Source: Oryzias latipes
Lineage: Eukaryota > Chordata > Actinopteri > Beloniformes > Adrianichthyidae
Length of the DNA: 64,000 bases
NCBI RefSeq assembly: GCF_002234675.1
Contig: NC_019868.2
Span: 3,636,909 to 3,700,908, forward strand
Direction: 5' to 3'
Shown: one piece after another, positions 22,290-33,000 of the stretch
Layout: each line of letters begins with the position of its first letter
Numbering within the stretch: the first letter of the stretch is position 1
Position numbers and translations under genes: made by a program
Notes under the pieces: generated by a model
Seen by the model: only the letters and a program-made list of their open reading frames with translations
Database searches by the model: none
Told to the model about the DNA's origin: nothing

Positions 22290-25200
22290 GATGAAGACCT
22301 TCATGGTGATATCTCTGATGAAGACCTTCATGATGCTCTCTCTGATGAAGACCTTCATGATGCTCTCTCTGATGAAGACCTTCATGGTGATGTCTCTGAT
22401 GAAGACCTTCATGATGCTCTCTCTGATGAAGACCTTCATAATGCTCTCTCTGATGAAGACCTTCATGATGCTCTCTCTGATGAAGACCTTCATGGTGATG
22501 TCTCTGATGAAGACCTTCATGATGCTCTCTCTGATGAAAACCTTCATGATGCTCTCTCTGATGAAGACCTTCATGGTGATGTCTCTGAGGAAGACCTTCA
22601 TGATGCTGTCTCTGATGAAGACCTTCATGATGCTCTCTCTGATGAAGACCTTCATGATGCTCTCTCTGATGAAGACCTTCATGATGCTCTCTCTGATGAA
22701 GACCTTCATGATGCTCTCTCTGATGAAAACCTTCATGATGCTCTCTCTGATGAAGACCTTCATGGTGATGTCTCTGATGAAGACCTTCATGGTGATGTCT
22801 CTGATGAAGACCTTCATGATGCTGTCTCTGATGAAGACCTTCATGATGCTGTCTCTGATGAAGACCTTCATGATGCTCTCTCTGATGAAGACCTTCATGA
22901 TGCTCTCTCTGATGAAGACCTTCATGATGCTCTCTCTGATGAAAACCTTCATGATGCTCTCTCTGATGAAGACCTTCATGGTGATGTCTCTGATGAAGAC
23001 CTTCATGATGCTCTCTCTGATGAAGACCTTCATAATGCTCTCTCTGATGAAGACCTTCATGGTGATGTCTCTGATGAAGACCTTCATGATGCTCTCTCTG
23101 ATGAAGACCTTCATGGTGATGTCTCTGATGAAGACCTTCATGATGCTCTCTCTGATGAAAACCTTCATGATGCTGTCTCTGATGAAGACCTTCATGATGC
23201 TCTCTCTGATGAAGACCTTCATGGTGATGTCTCTGATGAAGACCTTCATGATGCTCTCTCTGATGAAAACCTTCATGATGCTGTCTCTGATGAAAACCTT
23301 CATGATGCTCTCTCTGATGAAGACCTTCATGGTGATGTCTCTGATGAAGACCTTCATGGTGATGTCTCTGATGAAAACCTTCATGATGCTCTCTCTGATG
23401 AAGACCTTCATGGTGATGTCTCTGATGAAGACCTTCATGGTGATGTCTCTGATGAAGACCTTCATGATGCTGTCTCTGATGAAGACCTTCATGATGCTGT
23501 CTCTGATGAAGACCTTCATGATGCTGTCTCTGATGAAGACCTTCATGATGCTCTCTCTGATGAAGACCTTCATGATGCTCTCTCTGATGAAGACCTTCAT
23601 GATGCTCTCTCTGATGAAGACCTTCATGATGCTGTCTCTGATGAAGACCTTCATGATGCTGTCTCTGATGAAGACCTTCATGATGCTCTCTCTGATGAAG
23701 ACCTTCATGATGCTGTCTCTGATGAAGACCTTCATGATGCTCTCTCTGATGAAGACCTTCATGATGCTGTCTCTGATGAAAACCTTCATGATGCTCTCTC
23801 TGATGAAGACCTTCATGGTGATGTCTCTGATGAAGACCTTCATGGTGATGTCTCTGATGAAGACCTTCATGATGCTGTCTCTGATGAAAACCTTCATGAT
23901 GCTCTCTCTGATGAAGACCTTCATGGTGATGTCTCTGATGAAGACCTTCATGGTGATGTCTCTGATGAAGACCTTCATGATGCTGTCTCTGATGAAGACC
24001 TTCATGATGCTGTCTCTGATGAAGACCTTCATGATGCTGTCTCTGATGAAGACCTTCATGATGCTCTCTCTGATGAAGACCTTCATGATGCTCTCTCTGA
24101 TGAAGACCTTCATGATGCTCTCTCTGATGAAGACCTTCATGATGCTGTCTCTGATGAAGACCTTCATGATGCTGTCTCTGATGAAGACCTTCATGATGCT
24201 CTCTCTGATGAAGACCTTCATGATGCTGTCTCTGATGAAGACCTTCATGATGCTCTCTCTGATGAAGACCTTCATGATGCTGTCTCTGATGAAGACCTTC
24301 ATGATGCTCTCTCTGATGAAGACCTTCATGATGCTCTCTCTGATGAAAACCTTCATGATGCTCTCTCTGATGAAGACCTTCATGATGCTCTCTCTGATGA
24401 AGACCTTCATGATGCTCTCTCTGATGAAGACCTTCATGGTGATGTCTCTGATGAAGACCTTCATGATGCTCTCTCTGATGAAGACCTTCATGATGCTGTC
24501 TCTGATGAAGACCTTCATGATGCTCTCTCTGATGAAGACCTTCATGATGCTCTCTCTGATGAAGACCTTCATGGTGATGTCTCTAATGAAGACCTTCATG
24601 GTGATGTCTCTGATGAAGACCTTCATGATGCTGTCTCTGATGAAGACCTTCATGATGCTCTCTCTGATGAAGACCTTCATGGTGATGTCTCTGATGAAGA
24701 CCTTCATGGTGATGTCTCTGATGAAGACCTTCATGATGCTGTCTCTGATGAAGACCTTCATGATGCTGTCTCTGATGAAGACCTTCATGGTGATGTCTCT
24801 GATGAAGACCTTCATGATGCTGTCTCTGATGAAGACCTTCATGATGCTGTCTCTGATGAAGACCTTCATGGTGATGTCTCTGATGAAGACCTTCTTGATG
24901 CTCTCTCTGATGAAGACCTTCATGGTGATGTCTCTGATGAAGACCTTCATGATGCTCTCTCTGATGAAGACCTTCATGATGCTCTCTCTGATGAAGACCT
25001 TCATGGTGATGTCTCTGATGAAGACCTTCATGATGCTCTCTCTGATGAAGACCTTCATGATGCTCTCTCTGATGAAGACCTTCATGGTGATGTCTCTGAT
25101 GAAGACCTTCATGGTGATGTCTCTGATGAAGACCTTCATGATGCTGTCTCTGATGAAGACCTTCATGATGCTGTCTCTGATGAAGACCTTCATGGTGATG

Positions 25201-26134
25201 TCTCTGATGAAGACCTTCATGATGCTGTCTCTGATGAAGACCTTCATGATGCTCTCTCTGATGAAGACCTTCATGATGCTCTCTCTGATGAAGACCTTCA
25301 TGGTGATGTCTCTGATGAAGACCTTCATGGTGATGTCTCTGATGAAGACCTTCATGATGCTGTCTCTGATGAAGACCTTCATGATGCTGTCTCTGATGAA
25401 GACCTTCATGATGCTGTCTCTGATGAAGACCTTCATGATGCTGTCTCTGATGAAGACCTTCATGATGCTCTCTCTGATGAAGACCTTCATGATGCTCTCT
25501 CTGATGAAGACCTTCATGGTGATGTCTCTGATGAAGACCTTCATGGTGATGTCTCTGATGAAGACCTTCATGATGCTGTCTCTGATGAAGACCTTCATGA
25601 TGCTGTCTCTGATGAAGACCTTCATGGTGATGTCTCTGATGAAGACCTTCATGGTGATGTCTCTGATGAAGACCTTCATGATGCTCTCTCTGATGAAGAC
25701 CTTCATGATGCTGTCTCTGATGAAGACCTTCATGATGCTCTCTCTGATGAAGACCTTCATGGTGATGTCTCTGATGAAGACCTTCATGGTGATGTCTCTG
25801 ATGAAGACCTTCATGATGCTGTCTCTGATGAAGACCTTCATGATGCTCTCTCTGATGAAGACCTTCATGATGCTGTCTCTGATGAAGACCTTCATGATGC
25901 TCTCTCTGATGAAGACCTTCATGATGCTGTCTCTGATGAAGACCTTCATGATGCTCTCTCTGATGAAGACCTTCATGGTGATGTCTCTGATGAAGACCTT
26001 CATGGTGATGTCTCTGATGAAGACCTTCATGATGCTGTCTCTGATGAAGACCTTCATGATGCTCTCTCTGATGAAGACCTTCATGATGCTCTCTCTGATG
26101 AAGACCTTCATGGTGATGTCTCTGATGAAGACCT
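22290..26134. repeat. 27-bp minisatellite, 142 units without indels
   Basis: The unit is GATGAAGACCTTCATGATG followed by CTCTCTCT. The distance from the first unit to the terminal partial unit (22290 to 26124) is exactly 142 x 27 bp. Variation is limited to a few sites: GATGCTCTC, GATGCTGTC or GGTGATGTC in the second half, and GAAGAC or GAAAAC in the first. Because 27 is divisible by 3 and the unit has no stop in four of six frames, frames of about 1300 codons appear on both strands; these are most likely not genes. Each unit contains ATGAAG-AC-CTTCAT, a 6-bp inverted repeat. Confidence 0.97.
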
Positions 26135-26840
26135 GGCTTCTCCGTCTTTAGGCCACTTTCTGCGTTCAGATCCAAGTTCAGGTTGGTTGAATCTGTAGTG
26201 AAAATACGAACAGCTGTCATCTATTCCCTACAGAATCACACATAAAAAGATTTAATTTTTTAGAGACAGAGATTGAAATGTTTGGATTGTGTTCGACATT
26301 GACTGAAAGAGATGTTTACTAGTCCATCTACTGAAGATAAACCAGGGGGGCGTAAATGGATAGAAGACAGAGAAAAGGTTCTGTTCTGGTCAGGTTCTGA
26401 TGGAGAACCTAAGTGACCCCTCACTCAGAACTTTTTTGTCCTACCTCAACAGCTGTCTTTGAACTCAACACTGTTAACAAAGACATTTCACAGACATTTA
26501 CAGCTGAAGGATACAAAAATAAGATGATTGCACCTGCTCTGACCAGAACCAACTCAGTCAGTCTGCCTCCTCAAGCAGCTTCTCATGCATCATGTCAGCC
26601 TCTGCACCTGAGACCCATGACCAGCTGTTGGAAGACAAAACAGGTGAACATGTTAGCTAAGGTAAACCAGGTTAACATGTTAGCTAAGACAAACCAGGTG
26701 AACATGCAGAGGCAGGATTGCATCAAAGAGGAGACAGAGGATGCTCAGTCTGCTGCAGAGACAGACAGAACTGCCTTTCTTCTGTAAATTACTTTGAGTG
26801 TCGTTCTGCATGAATGTGCTTTAAACAGACCTGCCTTGGT
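26135..26840. other. Probable 3' UTR and flank of coiled-coil gene
   Basis: This is the stretch between the minisatellite and the proposed stop codon at 26841. A 27-bp tandem pair, 'caggtgaacatgttagctaa...', lies at 26641-26694 with a partial third unit. The 124-codon plus-strand frame at 26413-26787 depends on this repeat and has no domain. Confidence 0.4.
26251..26256 (-). terminator. Candidate polyadenylation signal (ATTAAA)
   Basis: Read on the minus strand this is ATTAAA, the common variant signal, about 585 bp past the proposed stop of the coiled-coil gene. I saw no AATAAA nearer on that strand. Position only; there is no direct evidence of use. Confidence 0.3.
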
Positions 26841-27018
26841 TTACATGTTTGTTTTATGTAAAACGGAGGGCATGCACCTGTTACAGCTGTCCTGCACAGG
26901 CCAGGAGAGGCTCTGTGTTGCATCATGGGAACTCTTCCTGGAAGTCTCCGCCTCCTCCTCCAGCTTGCAGATGTGACGCAGTAGAGTTTGTCTGTCCTCC
27001 ACTAGAGATTCCTTCCAC
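26841..27018 (-). CDS. Coiled-coil gene exon 6 (stop codon)
   Basis: The acceptor is 'gtttactccacag|G'. It encodes [20 protein letters not shown], then [16 protein letters not shown] and a less regular tail, ending in TAA at 26843-26841. A cryptic donor (AACAG|GTGCAT) near 26879 could give another C-terminus, so the last 15 or so residues are uncertain. Confidence 0.65.
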
Positions 27019-30000
27019 CTGTGGAGTAAACACTTGCTTTAGCACACTCACATTTTTTCTTATTTTATGTTAAAACTCACCACAGAGACTAAAAAGAAGC
27101 CTCCTGAAACAGCTTTGGATTCAATCATAAGTCACAGTTATCAAGGAAAGCGTTCACTTACATGTTCATGATTCAAGCATGCTTTGGGATAAAAACAGCT
27201 CATGCTGGCCCCCACCTCTTCACATAGCTCATCCAGCATCTCTGCTGCTGGCAGAGCCACTCGAACTGTTCTGCAGTCTCCTGCAGCTGCAGCTCTGTCA
27301 CCTGCAGGAACAAGCACACAGGTCAGCTCAGGTCCAGTCACAAACGCAGGTCACAGAACAACAGAGGCTTCCAGAGTCCAGCTCCTGAGCTGCTGGCTTC
27401 GTTACTTTAGTTTAGTAAAATAAACGACACTCTGATTGTCCAATTTCCCCTATTTCAAACAGGCTGCAAACGAGGAGAGCACACTTATCACTTTAAAAGC
27501 ACTAACAGGCACTAACAGCATGGCGCAGGGTTTGAGTGTTTGAAAAAAATGGGGGGGAAACACACAATGTGCCTGCATCTCACTTACTTTCCCTTATGTG
27601 TTCTTTAAGTGTTTTCTACAACCTTTCACTCGCAGATTGCCCATAGAAAAAATGTGCATGAACATTTTCTAAATCCTCCTGCTAACCTGTAAGGCCTTAC
27701 GTGGTCTGATCCCATCCTATTTTAACCCTTGTGCTATCTTAGATGACCCCACCCTTACATTGACGTGTTCTCCCTACCATGACAAAGGTGGATAAAGGTG
27801 GAAAGATTTCATGTAATCCATGGACACCAGTGAAGATCACAAATCATTGAAGAAAAAAGGTTCAGAGCACTGCCTAGTGGGTCTAGATGACCCAACTCCC
27901 AACGTTAAAGTGCCTAAGACAGCATAAGGGTTAAAGATCTCATAGTGCCTTACCATCCAAATAGAACACTTCACTCCCAAAATGGAGGACTGCTTGTGGT
28001 TCCCAGAATTTCTAAAAGTACAGTTGGAGGTAGAGCGTTTAGCCACCAAGCCCTTGTTTTATGGAATAAACTCCCAGCTCATGGAAGAGAGGCAGACAGT
28101 TTCTACATTCAAAGTTAGACTGAAAACATTCCTCTTTGGACAGGCTTATTGTCAGACTAGCTACAAATCAGAGATTATACCATGGTCCAGATGAATTCTC
28201 GATTCTGATTGGCGACTGGGTGTGCATTCAAAAGCGATATACTGTTTTGATAACCGTCCGCCTAAAAAAGTAGTTCCGGTCACATTGCTTAAGTGTTCGA
28301 TTTCATTGTGCTGGCTTTTTTAAAACAAACTTTAGCTTCATCATCTGGACAAAAACAAGCAATAAGAGGTGAACTTTCTCTGTGAACTGATGCTTTATTT
28401 AACCAATCGATCAGCATGTCGCTTTCCTTTGCCGCTGCAGTCGAGGTCGGTGCCCGCTCAGTGGTGCATTTTCATTTTACCGTGACATTGCACCACGTAA
28501 CAAGTAGTTTGTGTCTTTTGAAAAAAGCTATCTAAACTGAAAAATAACAAGAGTAAATTACTAAAAACTGATGAAATATTTCTCTCTTTTGTAAGTGACC
28601 ATGGTATAAGCGTGTTAATGGCCTTCATAGTGTGCATTATCAGAAAGTAATGCGGACTGTGGAAGTCTGAACCATCCAATGCAAAGTGGAGGGCGGTTGC
28701 TTCCACTAAGTACAGTACTTTCTGATAATGCACACTTCTTGCTGCTAGAATTGAGAAGCTGGGTAAACTATGGTGCACTGGGGTTCTGTCCTCCATTCTC
28801 ATCTACTTCTCTTCTCCTCTATTCTTGATCATTTATTTATTATTTAGTTCTCCATGCCTCTGTTTAGTACAGTGCGATTCATGCATTGTCCCTCTTTCCC
28901 ACTCCAGACTCCAGTTAGCTTGTCTGTGCTCCTGTACCTGGTCTCTGGCTCGTCTCTACTACTGCTCCTACACTTGGTTGTGGCCCCTACCTATGGCTTG
29001 TTTTGCGCCCCCAGCCGTCCCCCAACTCCATCTGGATGAAGTTCATCTGCTGGACTATTTAAACATGTATGGCAGTTTTAGTGATAATTCTTCTGTAAAG
29101 AATTTAGAAAGGTGTATCGCCTGTCCGTCCTGGGAGAGGATTCCTCTTTCATGTGGACACCCCTGAGGTTTCTCCTTTTTTTTCTTTACTGAGAAGGAAG
29201 GTCTAAGAACAGGGATGCCCAGTTTATTTGATCCTTTATTTATCTCTGGGGGAGCAGTGAGCTGCAGGCTGGCTGCGCTCGGGGGGGCGACAGCTGGCTG
29301 GAGGGAGCGGGCATTGACCCACCAACCCATCGGTTGTTGGACGACCTGCTCTACCGCCTGAGCTGAACTGCCGCCCAATGCTTAGTTTAGTCTGTTTAGC
29401 TTAGTTTAGCCATTACCAATTGTATTTTATGACTGATTTCATGTTCCTATACAATTGAGATGACTATTGTTGTAATATTGGGCTATCCAAATAAAATTGA
29501 TTGAATTTTCTATGTACTGACTTAGAGTGGTCTACAATCTTAAAACTTTGTGTGGTCCACCTGCGTGCACCACACAGATTTGCCTCTTTTTCACTTGTAG
29601 ACAGTCCTATCCCACCAGTAAGGGCAGTTGTGACTAATGCCTAGTAGTGTGTGTGTTTTCACAGGTTACATTGTGTGTCTGTTGGCTGTGCAGAAAGACA
29701 CTGAACATTTACTTGTGTCCTTTGATCTCTGGTTTCCTCCTGATGCGTTCTGTGAAGCTCCTTCAGCTCCTCTGTCAGACCTTTGTTTGTGTCATGCAGC
29801 TCCTCCAGCTCCTCCTTCCTCCTATGTATGACAATAGAGAAATGTCGAGCAAACAACAAAAACACACAATGTTGGAACTGGAAAGTGTTTAGTGGAGTTT
29901 CATTTAGAAATGTAGTCATTTTCAGGTTCAGTCTCAGATAAACCTTTTTGTTAGGGCCTTGTTTTAGAAAGCAGGATTAATTAAAGCTGAACTCTGAGTT

Positions 30001-33000
30001 GATCAACTCCGGGAGGCAGTACTTTGGGAACTGTAAAAATCTTCTGGCAGGAAGGTTTGTTGAGTCCAAAAAGACAAAGTTTCTCTTCAACCTTTGAGGT
30101 TTCATGAAAACTTCCTTTTCCCTTTAGCCAATTTCGTGGTATTTAGCATGCGAGCTCAGCCATACAAAACCATGCAGGGTTTTTTGAGCTAAGACAATGG
30201 GTAATCTCCTCATTAACCACGCCCACCACCACAACAAGGCTGAAAATGGACAAAGGGGCGAGACTAGGTTTTGGGAGTTTCTTTCAGCAAAAAGTCAGAA
30301 CAGCTAAAAAGTTGTCTACACTCCAGGTGTCATGAATACAAAGTAACACAATAAACTTTTTGACCCCAGACTGGACACACGTTTATTCTTGCGTTGTTTT
30401 GTGCGTTGTTTCCAGATGGAGTGTGGGGCTTTAAACTGAGGACAGCATGGATGTCACCCAACAGACTTCAGATTTGAGGGATTGACATTTGTCTCTGTTC
30501 TCAGAACTTGAATAAATAATCAATCTCACCAACACAGGGATGGGAGCTTCTCTGGATGAATGCAGACCCCATACAGAGATGAAGTGAAGAGGACGACAGG
30601 ACAGAAGCCCGCTTCCTCCTCAACAACCAAAAAAGCAAAGAAGCCCCTTAACTATAGCACTATGTGGAGGGGGGGGGGGGGGGGTCTGATTCCAGGGAGT
30701 CCACATTGAGGAGGACCCACAGTGTCATAACCTCTGAGCTCCTCAAAAAGACCAAGCAGACTACACTTCCTAAGGATGCTCCAGACAAAAAAGCTCCCTA
30801 GAAACTGCAGGTCTGCTGAGAGGTGCTCCATAAAGGTCATTCTGGTGTGGTCCATGTGTGCCTGCCCCCCCAGCTGCACAGAGGTCAGGGGAAATCCCTC
30901 CACAGAGTCATAAACTGTGCACGGCTGCACTCTCCAAACACTGGGGAAGCTACACCGGGCACACACTCCCAGTCTGTCTGAACTCCCTCTGTCAGGCAGA
31001 TGGTTCGGGGGCATCAGGTCGAGGACAAATCGACTGAAAAACGCCTTCCACCCGACTGCATTATCCACAATAAAAACATCCCATCGGTGAACGTTTGCAC
31101 AGTTCCAGTCTACCTCAAAGTGCGATGTGGACATGTCTCTTTGTTTTAGAACTGTTTTCATTGTTTTGCTTCTTATTGTGAGCCTATGTCTTTTTTATGA
31201 GGAAGTATTGAATGATGCCCTCACTAGGCGGCTGAGAGCTTCATTGTACGTTTTTTGTCATTTCAGTTCTTCACTGTGAGTGTCTGCAGTCGGCAGATGC
31301 AGAGAATGTAGGAGCCAAACTGTATATGTATTGTTTGTCCTTTGGGTGTCACTATCTTGGGCAGTAAACTGTAATTAACAGCGTACGTTGGTCAGAAGGG
31401 CAAATCGTTTTTGACCATTACTACAAAGTTAAATAAAATGTCCATGTACGTTTTTGATTGCATTTACAGCAGAACGCGTCAACTATCCAAGACCAACACC
31501 ACCACAACAATCGTTCAAACACTGAGCAGAGCTACTACAGAGGAGCATCAGGGAACGTACTGGAGCAGCTCTGCCTGCAGCTTCTCTGACTGAGACGCTT
31601 GCTGTTGCAGCTCCACAAACAGCTCCTCCACCAGGGCCTGCAGCTCCACCTCAGAGCTCTGCAGATGGTGCAGCTCTGCACCGACCTCCTGTAGCAGCGC
31701 CACGTCTCGGCGGCTCTCCTCCTCAAGCTGGAGCACATGCTGCTGCAGCAGGTTCAGCAGTTCCTGTAAGAGGGGGTCAGAGCATAAAAAACATGCAAAA
31801 ACGACTAAATGTTCACTATGCCAAATATTCCGCTCAAGGCCCTGAGGATGTCTGCATGTCTCTGTGAAGATGCCCTGATCACAGAACAGAAAGCCGGGGC
31901 AGACAAAATCCTGTGAGAGTCAAGCTGTTCTGTGCGAGCCCAAACCCGTCTGAGTCCTACCTGTGAGTCAAACCTACAGATTGAATAACTGAGATTTAAA
32001 AAGTTTTATGTTTGGGAACAGGGAGCTACACTAAAAAAAAAGACAAACACATTATAGTATTTTAAACAGTTTTAAGATCAAGTTTTGTGTTAAATACCAA
32101 AATGAATCTAAAACATCAGCCTAAAATATACAAATGTAAACAATCCTAAAACAAAAAACAGATTAGAATTTTCAATGCCACAGCTTTTCATTTTTTGAAT
32201 TTCTAAATTGTAAATCTGGACATTAAAGTGGTTTGAATGATAAAATCCAAATTAACTTCAGTTCCACATAGAACTGCAGCAGTTTCTCTCCCTCTATTCA
32301 TCTTTTTTTCCCTTGCATCTGTTTGGCATGTTTCTTCTGGGAGGACGTTCAGTACTTCTGATCTCATTATTCTTGGCTTGTGTAAGTCATGGAGGCCTAA
32401 GGGGTGGTGCAGTAGTCAACCTTTTTTCCCTGACCTGGCTCTTCTCAATGTGGAAGTGTGATGGCCCTACTCTGGATTTCTCTCAGACAGCTAAGTTTCT
32501 CTTTTCTCTAAAGGAGACACCAGCAACCCTGTATCCCTGATCTCACTCACGACCCACTGCCATGAAGTAGAAGCAAACTTTGATCAGGAAGTTGTCTTCT
32601 AAATCAGCTCTTTTTTCATCACTCTGATGCTAATTCTGCAATACTGCAGGCCTGATGGCCTTCATTTTACTCTTTATTCTGAATACATAAACTTTCAACA
32701 GTAGAAAAGTCCTGGCAAAGAAAGCCAAAAGAACCAGTTCATCTGCAAGTAGCAGTCCTTTAAAGTCCTACTCCGATCATCTTTAAATGTGTTATTAAAT
32801 TGTTCGGAGTGTTTTTTTTTTTAAATTGTGATTATACCGTTTTTGGCCTAAATAAAAAAATAAGTGTTGTTTTCTAGGACATAATTTCTGCAGAGCAGTA
32901 GCAGTTTGTTCCTCAGGCGAGGAAAACAAAGACTTTTATGGATCTATTTGTCCGCAAGTGGATGAATCAGAATGGACCAGAGTACGGAGCCTCTGGCCCA

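Larger units (their letters stand above)
27690..29508 (+). mobile_element. L2 LINE 3' remnant with three insertions
   Basis: 'taaggccttacgtgg' and 'ccttaccatccaaatagaac' match the C-terminal coding end of the L2 at 38513-39367. Later blocks encode [18 protein letters not shown], a typical L2 C-terminus. The 3' UTR ('catgtggacacccctgaggt') and an 'aataaaattgattgaatt' tail follow. It is interrupted by a MITE (27726-27930), an anonymous insert (about 28196-28800) and a tRNA-SINE (29219-29379). It is intronic and non-functional. Confidence 0.75.

Noticed and set aside
22290..26134. CRISPR-like appearance of the regular array
   Set aside because: Units are directly contiguous with no unique spacers, there are no cas genes, and the DNA is eukaryotic.
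22215..26220. Four reading frames of 545-1306 codons over the 27-bp array, on both strands
   Set aside because: The unit length is a multiple of three and lacks stops in four frames, so all are open automatically. No flanking exon, domain or start context supports any one of them.
30652..31161. 169-codon minus-strand frame
   Set aside because: It runs through an 18-G homopolymer, has no domain and reads like decayed LINE sequence; it lies in an intron.
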